Both the position numbers and the translations under genes were made by a program. The notes beneath the pieces were generated by a model. It was not told where the DNA came from and did no database searches. It saw only the letters and a list, made by a program, of their open reading frames with translations. A stretch of 64,000 nt of DNA from Rosa chinensis (Eukaryota > Streptophyta > Magnoliopsida > Rosales > Rosaceae). Position 1 is the stretch's first letter. Each line of letters starts with the position of its first letter. This document shows, one piece after another, positions 48,601 to 59,200 of the stretch. The DNA is taken from assembly GCF_002994745.2 (NCBI RefSeq), contig NC_037090.1, positions 30,114,501 to 30,178,500 on the forward strand. Reading direction: 5' to 3'.

Positions 48601-49806
48601 GGTAGTTAATTCTAGACTTATCGTTGGAATTGATAACATTAAAGGAGTTTAAGCCTTTATAGTCTATCCGGATGCAAAGAGGGTAATTGGAAAATTAGAA
48701 TATCATCACTTGTATTTGAATTTCAATACTTGCAAGGGAGGTTAGTGGTAGACAATCCAACCCCTAACTTCATCCATTATATTACTAGTTTAGTTTAGAG
48801 TAATTTAGTTTACATTAGAGCATTTAATTTAGTTTGGTTCACTATTCTATCCAACAAACAATTTCACTATCACCACAATGCACATACTCACAATGAGCCA
48901 AGATTTCCTTGTGAATTTAGGTTTGTGATTGTACATTTGCATATTCTAGCTCTCCTTAGGTTAACACCCTAGCTAGTGAAAGAAATCCAATCATCGTGGG
49001 TTTGACAACCTTTCTTAAATCCCTATACTATTACTTGTACCCCTTATACTTGAGGGTGGCTTTTTGGCTAACAGGGTGTCATCATTTACCCCTTTACTTT
49101 CAATTTTGAACTTTTACCCCCTAAACTTTCCAATTTCAATCAGCCGTGTCCAATTTCTACTATTCCGTCCAAATTGGACATTAAGTTTGACCCTTGAGGG
49201 CTAAAATGATCATTTCAACATTAAAAAAAAAATCTTTTCTGTTTTTTAGTTTTTTTTTTTGTCTTCAACCTATACACCACAAGTTATAATAGGTTTATAA
49301 AAAAAAAAAAAAATACTTTAGGTGGTTGAAAGCTGCTCACTGGTCTACGATATTTGTGACATATCTCCGATAAAGTGAAGAATTTAGGATATATCCTCAA
49401 TAAAGTGAAGAAATATCTATAAAAAATAATTTTACACTTTATCTGTAAATAAATATCTGTAAAAAAATGATTTTACACAGATATTTCTTCACTTTATTTG
49501 GGATATACAGATATTTACAGAAAAAGTATAAAATCATTTTTTATAGATATTTCTTCACTTTATTGGGGATATATCCTAAAATTCTTCAATTTATTGGAGA
49601 TATATCACAAATATCATAGACCAAAAATGATTTTACACAGATATTTTTTCACTTTATTAGGGATATACAGATATTTATTTACATATACAAAGTAATTTCA
49701 AAGGGCATCATTATATCTGGTTACAAAATTTACATCACTTTAAGGAAACTTCAATTTGATAATTGAATTGAAAAACTTACCTTACTTGATTTCTTTGGTC
49801 AGCCAT
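42692..49806 (-). CDS. REF/SRPP-like protein gene, 3' end uncertain
   Basis: REF/SRPP proteins coat lipid droplets or rubber particles and respond to stress. Exons (minus): 49781..49806 (MADQRNQV), 44345..44456 ([19 protein letters not shown]...), 43140..43187 ([16 protein letters not shown]), 42731..42985 (ELKYLKVF..., [33 protein letters not shown]). All junctions are GT-AG and in phase over 147 codons. The last two exons carry the family pattern (LKYL, LYGY.K.N.GPLRS, PIY.RF, VPDDFL). The usual C-terminal part is missing: if the last donor (42730) is not used, the frame ends [12 protein letters not shown] at 42692. Exon 4 has a 45-bp internal duplication. Intron 1 is about 5.3 kb because of nested LTR insertions. 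The first two exons have no family signature I know and are linked only by phase. It may be a degenerate gene. Confidence 0.5.
42770..42859. repeat. 45-bp tandem duplication inside a coding exon
   Basis: 42770..42814 and 42815..42859 encode [15 protein letters not shown] and [15 protein letters not shown] on the minus strand, keeping the frame. Five or six bases differ. Confidence 0.9.
44524..49073 (+). mobile_element. Solo LTR (about 1.9 kb without insert), TSD GGGTG
   Basis: Begins TGTTGGATCATAATTC and ends TTTTTGGCTAACA. GGGTG flanks both sides exactly (44519..44523, 49074..49078). No second copy of the end is found inside, so it reads as one long LTR rather than a two-LTR element. A TATA-like TCTCTATATAAACA lies at 45171..45184. 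It is interrupted by 45428..48047. The style suggests Ty3/gypsy, without proof. Confidence 0.75.
45428..48047 (+). mobile_element. Second long LTR-like insertion nested in the first
   Basis: Begins TGACAGGGTCCGCCCCGG and ends GGGACGTTACA. The flanks ATCAC and ATCAT match at 4 of 5, and the two sides of the outer element join smoothly without it (CATTATCA|TCATC). At 2620 bp with TG...CA ends and no coding domains, it looks like a large gypsy-type solo LTR. It contains clustered CCCCGCTAGT and GAGCCTCCCAGGCT repeats at 46020..46210. Confidence 0.6.
49370..49690. repeat. Interleaved palindromes of AAAGTGAAGAAATATCT
   Basis: At least five direct and inverted copies of a block containing AGATATTTCTTCACTTTAT and GTAAAATCATTTTT lie within 320 bases, so several alternative hairpins can form. 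Confidence 0.8.
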
Positions 49807-50642
49807 TTTCAAAAGAAACAATTTTTTTTTGGGGGGGGTGTTGGTTTTCTAGTGTAGGGTTTGAACTGTGAACTATAAGTAACATAATCAATATTACTAA
49901 ATGTAGTGGATACTTCGAGACAGTTGTCATTGGTTTCTTATGAAAAGGACAATCGAAATACTCCTTTGCATGGAACCTCGAGAATCAAATCAAAATAGCT
50001 ATCAGGACTCAAAAAAATAAATCACCCAAAAACAATCGAAATCCACATTAACTGAAAACCAAAATTTTCAAATTGCCCAAATCAAGATCTCACCTTTAAC
50101 CTCTTCCAACCAATCACTCAAATCGCAAACTCCACAACAAACAATATCCCTAAAACATGAAAACCCATATCAATTCAAAGCGAATAACACCCCCAGGAAA
50201 ACCAAAAAAATCCTAGAAATCTACCAGACAATACCTTTGATGTCAAAGCTTTCACAATCCATAGAAAGAACAACCGACTATTATCAAAATCGAATAGAAA
50301 CCAAGCTCTTCCCTTCTCCCCATGAAGATCCCAACGATGTAATAGCTGTATTGCCTTCCTCTGCTGATCCACGCCCTTTTATTGCAAAACGACAACCTGT
50401 TGATAAGCACAATCGAATAACAACGCACTAAAATTGTTAGGCAAATTGTAATTCACAACAAAGACCAGGGGCAAAAGCGTCATTCCATTTCGGGCCCTTA
50501 GGAACAGTGCTCATGAACACCAACTCTTTTTTAGTATATAGTAAATATGGCAACAAAAACATGTAGATGGCTTTCATATGCATAATTTGTTTTAATTTCT
50601 ATGGCATTGAAAACACAGGTGGGAACTTCATAGTAGTATGAC
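49807..50642. other. 5' flank of the REF/SRPP-like gene, nothing firm
   Basis: Contains a G-run at 49831..49840. No coding similarity recognised; the minus-strand leader and promoter of the gene starting at 49806 would be here. Confidence 0.35.
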
Positions 50643-53078
50643 TGAAGAAAACAAGACAGAAATTTGTGAAGAGTTTTGTTGTATTATTACTTCATGAACA
50701 AGACAGAAAACAAGAATACAATAGATAGGCATTAAGAAGCAAACTTCCATAACTTTTTTAACAACTCTAATAGGTAAACACGTCTAACTATGTATTAACA
50801 ACTCTTTCTTAACAACTAAAGTAAGGTATAAACAGTAGAAGATAATGCAGAAACCAGTAAGCCATACTGTAGCCATACTGCCAATACACCCCCTCAAGCT
50901 GGATCAAGAGGATTCATTGATCCAAGCTTGCCCAAAATTCTGTGAAAATGGTCAGTAGGAAGAGACTTAGTGAAAATATTAGCCAACTGATCATAGCTTT
51001 GAGTGCAGTGAGTATTAATTAGCTTGGACTGAACTTGAGCTCGAATGTAGTGACAGTCGACTTCAATGTGCTTGGTTCTTTCATGAAAAATTGGATTAGA
51101 AGCAATGTGCATTGCTGCTTGATTGTCACAAAAGAGAGACATTGGTCGACTACTCGGATACCCCAAATCAGAGAGAAGACCTTTCAACCAAATAAGCTCA
51201 CAAGCAGTGGAGGCCATAGCTCTATATTCAGCCTTTGCACTAGATCGAGCAACAACAGTTTGCTTCTTGCTCTTCCAAGTAACTAAGTTACCACCAACAA
51301 ATGTGTAGAATCCAGTGGATTTTTGATCAAGAGAATTGCCTACCCAATCAGCATCAATGTACCCCATTATTTGAGTGTTGCCATTGTTTTTCATCAAAAT
51401 GCCTCTACCAGTTGAGCCTTTGAGATAACGAAGAATTAGCTTTACAATGTGAAGATGAGCCAAAGTTGGAGCATGCATGAATTGGCTGACAATGCTTACA
51501 ACATAAGCAATGTCAGGTCGAGTGATTGTGAGACAAATAAGTTCACCAACTAATCGTTGATAGGCACTTAGATTGACAAGAGGCTCACTCAACACATCAA
51601 GTTGCAGCTTGCTACCAAGGGGAGTTCGAGCTGGTTTGCAATTCTGCAAATCAGTATCTTGTAAGAGATCAAGAACATATTTTCTTTGGTTTAGAAAAAG
51701 ACCTTTATGAGAAGTGGCCACTTTGATACTAAGAAAATATTTAAGATTTCCCAAATCTTTGATAGCAAACCTGCTTCGAAGAGATTGTTTGAAAGACTGA
51801 ATCTCTTCAATATTGTCACCTGTTACTATCAAATCATCAACATAGATAAGCACCACAAGCTTACTGGTTGAACCAATCCGAACAAACAAAGAGGAATCTG
51901 CATTGCTTCTGTGAAAACCAACTTCCTCAAGTACTGAACTGAGCTTGGAATACCAAGCATGAGGAGATTGCTTTATGCTATAAATAGACTTGTGAAGCTT
52001 GCATACTATCTCAGGATCATGAGATTGAGGATGACCTGGGGGCAGCTTCATATAAACCTCTTTTTCTAGATCACCATGTAAAAATACATTTTTTACATCC
52101 ATTTGATATAGAGGCCAAGCATGATTTACTGCAACTGATAACAAAACTTTCACTGTACTCATTTTAGCAACATGAGCAAAAATCTCCTTGTAGTCTACTC
52201 CATATGTTTGAATAAAACCACGATCTACTAAACGAGCCTTATGTCTCTCCACAAAACCATCAGAATGAAGCTTCGTTTTGTAAACCCAACGACTTCCTAC
52301 AACCTTCTTCCCTTTAGGAATTTGAACAATACTCCATGTATTATTGTCATGAAGAGCTTGAAGTTCATCTGCCATTGCTTGCTTCCATACATCAAGCTGA
52401 TTAGCTTCCTCAAAACTTTGAGGTTCATGCTTACAATCAAGGGCACTCAGAAAAGCAGAATGAGTAGAAGACAAGTTCTTATAAGATATGAAGTGTGTTA
52501 ACGGATACCTTGCAGTGTAGGTTTTATAGTCATTAAGCTTTGATGGAGGACCTCTTTCTCGTGGAGGATTTCTACGAAGAACAACAGCAGGTAGAGATTC
52601 CAGAGGGTTTCTACGGAGAACAACCACAGGTGGAGAAATAGGCTCGACAACAGGTTGCATGTCAATTTCTGAATCAGATATTACAACTGGAACTTCTTGA
52701 GCTGGAATATCAGGATTGATAGATGTGTTGTAATCCTCATTAATAGGAACAGTAGAATTGATATCAGGATTGATAGACGAGTTGCAATCCTCATCAACAG
52801 GAAGATTAGGACTTGGAAACAAATCAGATAGAAACTCCCCCTGACCAGTATCACATGATTTTCTAGTGAAATAACGAGTAACTTCATCGAACCTCACGTC
52901 CCTGGAAACAATGAGCTTCCTAGTAGCATAATTGTAGATTTATACCCCTTTTGAGTAGATGAATATCCTAGAAAAACACACTTAGCAGCTCTAGGATCAA
53001 GTTTATCACGTTGATGAGCTTGAATATTGTACATACCTCCAACAATATGGAGTATTTACTACATCACCAAGCATAAGT
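50643..53078 (-). mobile_element. 5'-truncated copia element with 3' LTR
   Basis: The minus strand carries an integrase tail, RT and RNase H, then a purine tract (CTTGAGGGGG at about 50889..50898) and a putative 3' LTR (50643..50888, TGTATTGG...TTCTTCA). The 5' side stops at about 53078 with no gag, protease, integrase core or 5' LTR. Confidence 0.85.
50894..52897 (-). pseudogene. copia reverse transcriptase/RNase H, long open remnant
   Basis: 667 open codons. The first part is the linker after integrase (KLIVSRDVRFDEV lies just upstream in another frame, after a shift near 52935). RT shows WVYKTKLHSDGFVERHKARL, MDVKNVFLHGDLE and LIYVDDLIVTGDN; RNase H shows YIDADW, SSAKAEYRA, FCDNQAAMHIAS and the terminal FTKSLPTDHF. 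Changes such as VAKGF to VDRGF and NAFLHG to NVFLHG suggest loss of constraint although the frame is open. The upstream half of pol is missing, so no complete polyprotein can form. Confidence 0.9.
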
Positions 53079-53110
53079 AACACCCTCTTTGAGACACCCA
53101 CAAGCCATGG

Positions 53111-53512
53111 TGAGGCCCAACCGAGACATGCATCTTGTAGCCCTATGTTCAAGCTACGCTACGGTATCCGGAAGTCGCAAATCCGTCGCCGGGAAGCCAC
53201 CTTCCCGGCCTTGCCAACATGCCCTCACAAATAGGCTTTCTAGACTATAAATAGTTGTTGCTTGTCCCACATCGAAAACCATGTAAAGGAAGAGCATTCA
53301 TTCACCTATAAAAGGAATGCCTCCTCCCACAACTCAAACGATCCCATTACATCTCTTGTAATCTTGTTAGGCCGCAAGGCTCGACACACTAGTACACATT
53401 CAAGTGGACGTAGTTTCCCGCTAAGGCGGAAGACGAACCACTATACATCTCGTGTCACTCTCTCTCTCTCTCTAAAGCTAACTAGAGATCCCACGGATCA
53501 CTAACGTTAACA
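53111..53512 (+). repeat. 5' LTR of a truncated gypsy-type or LARD element
   Basis: 402 bp from TGAGGCCCAACCGAG to CACTAACGTTAACA, containing a TATA-like CACCTATAAAAGGAATG at 53303..53319 and a (TC)n run. No matching 3' LTR lies in the window. Confidence 0.7.
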
Positions 53513-53530
53513 TTGGCGCCGTCTGTAGGA
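53513..53530 (+). promoter_or_regulatory. Primer-binding site after the LTR
   Basis: TTGGCGCCGTCTGTAGGA follows the CA end directly and matches the TGGCGCCGT-type primer site frequent in plant gypsy/LARD elements. Confidence 0.7.
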
Positions 53531-53589
53531 AGCCAACACAATGGCTTCGTCACGTACCATGAACTTCGGTAAACATCAAATTAGTGCTT

Positions 53590-55000
53590 GGTCAACGCCC
53601 ATCATGCTTGGTCAACGCCCATTAGGGTCGGTCAACGCCCATCAGGGGCCGGTCAACGTCTGGTCAACGCTGACCAAGGTTAGTCAACGCTGAACCTTAA
53701 AAAAAAAAAATAATAAATAAAAAAATATAAAAAAATTCTGGGCGGCAAAAATTCCGCTGGGCACCCAGACATTTTTTCTGGACACCCATCTTCTTCTTCG
53801 CTGCGTTGTCTCCTTCCTCCGCTGCAGCTCCCTCCTCCAGCCACATCCTCCGCTGGCTCAGGCAGACCTCCGCTCCGCCACACTCGAAGCTGCAACTCCA
53901 CCCTACTTGCATCCCCGCCGAACTGGTGCTCCGCCGAACCGGTCCCCCGCTTAACTCCTCCGCTCCGCCACTGCTACACTACTGATTGGGCTGCACCACT
54001 GGGCACCCTCCAACTGCAGCTCCGCCCTCCTAGCTTCGGTCCTCCCATGGAAAACGCCGCTGGGCACCGAGTCAACAATCCACTCCAAGTCAACACTTGG
54101 GTGCATGGTCAACGCTGAACTCAACAGCTCCAAAACCTCCGCTGAGCACCAGGTCAGCTAGCTACAACACCGCTAGGAGACACCGGCGGCAAAACCTCCG
54201 CCAGCCACTTAGCCACCTCTGCCGGCAGGCCTCCGCTAGGCTACACCGCCAAACAAGCTCCGCCGAGCATCACCGCTGGCCATGCCCGCTGGACTTCATC
54301 GCTGAACAGCCTCCAAGTCCCCGAGCTGAGCCTCACTGCTAGCTAGAACTCCGCTAGCTCGATTCCGCCGGATAACTAGCTAGCCATCTCCGTTGAGCAT
54401 CAAACCTCCACCAACCTCCAATTTTTCACTCCACCGAGCTCCAAACACCGCTGAACTCGGAGCCTCCACCAAGCTCCAGGTCCGCCGAACTTCATCAGCG
54501 GGAAACAAGCTCTGCCGGCCACGTTTCCGCCGAGCTCCGTCAGCGACAACCCAGTCCACCAACGGGCCTTCCACTAGCTATCCTCAGCGGCGGCGCACCG
54601 CTGCACCCCAGTTCAGCCGGCCAACCTCCGCCAAGCCTCCTTCGCCGGCCACCACCGCTGACCCCAAGCTTCTTCCGCTAGCCACCTCCGCCGGCAAAAG
54701 CTCCGCCAACCAGCATCACCGCTGGCATCCTCCACCGGACTGTTCACCTCCGCTGGACTGTTCACCGCCGAACTTCTCATCCGCTGGACAAAGCTCCACA
54801 AGCCAAAGCTCTGCTGAGCACCAAAACTTCGCCACCGCCGACCGTGAAGCAGCGGCAGAATTCCTCCGCTCCGGCTTCGTCAGCGGCACCCTGTATTCAT
54901 AAGTTTCTCCGCTAGACTGCATCAGCGGCAAACACCAAATCTCCGCTGGCCAGAGTGTTAGTTTCCCGGAAGCTCACTGTGGGTACCTTGTTGATTGATC
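53590..55000. repeat. GGTCAACGCC units followed by a degenerate CTCCGC-rich array
   Basis: 53590..53692 repeats (T)GGTCAACGCCCATCA-like units. From 53750 to 54960 the words CTCCGC, CCGCTGG and CCGCCG recur every 10-30 bases (for example CCTCCGCTGGCTCAG, CTCCGCCGAGCATCACCGCT), open in several frames on both strands. I see no gag or pol similarity. Confidence 0.7.
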
Positions 55001-55223
55001 AGGACACCCACCTAGTCTGCATCGACGTTCCCAGTTCTACCAAACCATGCAGAAAGCTAAGCCTCTCTCACCTTACTGATGCGATAGCTATGCCTATTAT
55101 ACTATAATAGTCTAAAGCATATATATAATATATTCTCAGTGCTTGCTACTCGTCCTTGACCAAGCATATATATTATATTACCATTTCTTGCAAAAGTTGG
55201 TGACTTACTATATGCAACACATA

Positions 55224-55880
55224 CACTATGCCAAAAACTGCATCAGACGACAGACAGAAACTGTTGTCTGATTTGGAGTGCCACCGTTGTAGAGCGAGCC
55301 GTTGTCTGTTGAAAATTCAGACAACGGTGGAACACAGTTGTCTGATAAACAAACAGGCAACGGGTATGTGTTATAACTGTTGTGTGATGGATCGACAGAT
55401 GGCTCGGCAGATGCCATGCGCAGCTGCGCAGCAGTTGAAGCGCTGCCTTCAGACAACAGTGCTTGGTTTCAAACTGTTGTATGTTATGCATATCAGACAA
55501 CATACTTTTATTTTTTCTGTTGTCTGATTGATCCTCAAACTTCAGTGCTTGGACTATATCTGTTGTATGATCAACATTTGGGACAACGGAATTCAATTGC
55601 CACTGTTGTCTGATTTAGTTTTTGGACAACAGAGTTCAATTGCAACTGTTGTGTGATTTAGTTTTTGGACAACAGAGTTAATTGCTTCTGTTGTATGATT
55701 AATGTTTAGGACAACTGACTTTAGTTGCTTCTGTTGTGTGAGTAGAAATTATAATACACTGATTTGTTAAGAACCGATGTGTGATATGAATCATGGCAAT
55801 CAATTTCTGCCCCATTTTCGGCCATTCAGACAACGAGCAGTCGACATTATATATATTCTGTTGTGTGATCACCTGAATTA
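55224..55880. repeat. CACTA subterminal repeats
   Basis: About 14 copies, in both orientations, of TGTTGTCTGAT / AGACAACA and variants (TGTTGTGTGAT, TGTTGTATGAT). In En/Spm such arrays bind the element's own accessory protein. Confidence 0.9.
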
Positions 55881-56200
55881 GATTGTGCATTCATTTCGGC
55901 TATTTACCAAATGGACAGTACTCCATCAAACACGAATATTGAAAACCATCAAATGAGTAATCTAACCAATACTTTAAACTTCAAAAGCAAAAGAGGTGCA
56001 TTTCCAAATAAGAAAGCCAACATTTTAAACAAGAAAAGCATTCTAGTGCATGCCCATCTACTTGGGACATCAAAAAGCTGATACACATATATGTATTGTT
56101 CCAAAACATGCCACATGGTGCGTGACAATAATGTACCAGCAGAGAAGCACAAAAAAGATGCTTTCCTTATCAAAATTGTACCAGCAACAAGTGCACTACT

Positions 56201-59200
56201 TCAAGGCTCATGCACGTATGTGTTGACAACAAATTTTCCCCACTCATTTCGCACTTGATCAATATCTGCTTGGGTGTATTGGCTGCTGCCTCTCCTCTCC
56301 CACTGAAATCAGTTTATTATATCAAAAGAATTAGTAACCAAACTTATTGGTGAATAAGGCATGGACATAACAACAAAGTTCTGAAAAATTGAGTCTAGTT
56401 ACTATATTTATAGCTATATATATGTCGATACCTTCATAGGAAACAATGACATGTCTTTATCCTCAATGATATCTCTCATGTATCGCATGATAAAGTATCC
56501 ACACTCCTTGTTGCTAGGTTGGGGAGGAATGCCCTAAACACAATCAAATGACTCAAGAAGTGAAATCGGACAAAATGAAATATTGTTTTCTGAAAATCAG
56601 AAGTAGTGAATCTTACAGCCAAATTTTTCCATTGGACTGAACTGCGGCCTTGCTTTTTCTTTTCAGCATTATACATACGCATAGCACTACACCAAAACAA
56701 CAATATAATCAATACTTCTGCCATATAGGAAAGGAAACAACAAGTACTGTATTCAACAGATTTTATAAAATTGAGGCATGTGTGATCAATATATAAACCA
56801 GTGACTCACGTTTCCACGATAGACATCCAATCTCCTGTGGGTAAGCGTCTTTTTAGCGGGTCCATAAAATAGGCGGTTTGTTTGTCCGGATCAACAAGTG
56901 TTAAAGTCCAATGATCACTACATGCATGCAAAATGTCATATATCCTTAACACTAAATTTTTGTTTCTGACACAAGTTACTTAATTATGAAAGTTTGCAAA
57001 CCTTCGTGAACTTACCCCGAGTTAAATGGCAACATGAACATCTGTCCTGGTTTAGCAGTTGCAAGCCTTTCTTTGATGTGTTGGGCCCTGACAGTTCCAT
57101 TCCCACACCCCACAGCACCAACAAGTGAAGGGTCAACAAATGCAACCATGTCAAGCATTTTATAAGCCTTCAATTGATCATAGAGGTACCTGATAACAAA
57201 CATTTACACAATGCAAGTTTCAGCAACTGCATTTCTTATCAAGGCAACAAACATTTACACATAGTAAGTTTCAGCAACTGCATTTCTTATCAAGGCAACA
57301 AACATTTACACCAAGTCAGTAAGTTTCAGCAAGATGCATTTCTTATCAAGGCAACAAACATTTACACAAAGTAAGTTTCAGGAACTGCATTTCTTATCAA
57401 GTTAACAAACATTTACACCAAGTCAGTAAGTTTCAGCAACTGCTCCGATTATCAAGGCAACAAACATTTACACCAAGTCAGTAAGTTTCAGCAACTGCAT
57501 TTCTTATCAAGGCATTGGGGAGAAAGAAAAAAAAAATATATATATATATATATAATAACAGTACTGCATATTTCCTACCTCTGGTACACTACAATGCATG
57601 TTCCAGTTAATTCCCTCATGCTTGCCAATCGCCGAACATCTTTTCCCAATATATAAGTCTTGCGAGAAAATCCAAACACTTCAGGCTCCATGTAGAAGCT
57701 GATTGTATTCCCATCTTTGAATGCATCTTCACCCCACAAACATAACATCTTTAATGAAGCTGGTAATGATGGTGCCAATTTAGCCAAGCCAAATTCAATC
57801 TCCGAGTCTTCTTCCCCTATCTCTTTCCTTTTCTTCTTCTTTTCAGCACTATCCTTGGGAGGTTTCTACAATAAGAAAATAAATGTGAGGTATATATCAT
57901 AAATATATGCTACAAATCTAAAGTTATGTGAATTTCTATAAACAATTGAATGTTACCGAAGTATCTATAGATTGAATTAGACTGAGTTTTTACCTTGAGA
58001 TGTGATTTTATGACTAGGTGTTTAGGCCATGCTATCCAACTCCCCATAGCCTGCTTCACTGTTTCAATTTCATCTTTCACAGGAAATGGCACTTTTGCTT
58101 TCTCCTCAAGCGCGGCATAGATAGAAACGCGCACATTGCCATTCCCTAGTGGAGTGCCATGAACAAGTTGGGAAGGATCCTCGCACTCCATAACAGTGGC
58201 ACAAGCAACAATATGTTCAACAGAACCTATTGCCAACTTGCATTCAACCTCAGCTACCTTTGACTAAAATGTAGACAAAAAAAAACAAGATTTATAGCTG
58301 GAAAGTAACAATAACTTGCAAGCTTGAGACAGTTTCAAAAAATTGGAAACATGAATAATAGTTATTCACCACCAACTATTGTTTCTTCGATTTGCAACAA
58401 AACTTTCCAGATTTCAAGTAGACATTCAAAGATACTATTTTCCAGAGTTTCATGCTATTCGCAATGAAATTCTTTAACTGTGCAGTAACTTAAAAATAGC
58501 ATAATGGACTCACTTCAACTCTGTTTTTCTCCAAACCAAGTTCAAAATGATCATTGAAGATTCGCCTTTAAGCTACCAAAAACTGAGAGTAAAACAAGTA
58601 CAGTTTTTTTGAAAAATCATGAAATGACCGACTGGTTTAGTTTTGATAATTAAACTTTGATCTTTTCCAGTTCATTATTGGCGTTAAGTAAGACCAAATT
58701 ACCTTTGATGTGGGTGGACACATCGTCAAATCCACGTATTCTACCCCCTCCTCATTCTCTGGCTCCTTGGTCAGATTGACATTTTCTTCAACAGCCTCAG
58801 TGACATCCTCACGATTGACAACTGCTTTCTCAACCAACTTGGGAAACTCATTACCTCTGTTGGAGCAAGGACGTTTATCCAACCTACCTTCCTTAGCGAT
58901 CTTTGTCCGTTTCCTTTTATGTATGAGGGTGTTGTTTTCCATTGCTTCAAAAATGCTCCGAATTTTAGTTCCATCCACAATGTTTGCTACTTCTTCCAAC
59001 GGAGCTTTATCCGATTCTTGAGCAATCTCATCTACTGTCCTTGAGCAACTTCCTTGGCCAGATGCATGTGGCTGAATAGTTGCACCTTCTTTTCCATTTA
59101 CCTTTGCTTCAAGTGCAGCAAACTTGGCCTCCCACATAGCCCGCTCATCTGCAAGTATTTTTTCTTTCGCTTCCTCAATTATCCTCTCCCTTGCCTCCTC

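Larger units (their letters stand above)
44489..49230. repeat. Old dispersed repeat split by an LTR insertion
   Basis: AATTTCAGTTTACCCCCCTG at 44491 and TCATCATTTACCCCTTTACT with TTGAGGGCTAAAATGATC at 49079..49215 are the two sides of a common plant repeat with the 'taccccctgaggtttggggg' style, now separated by the element 44524..49073. Superfamily not determined. Confidence 0.5.

Noticed and set aside
54097..54931. Long open frames in the CTCCGC array
   Set aside because: Pure consequence of a stop-poor repeat; kept as a repeat, not as genes.
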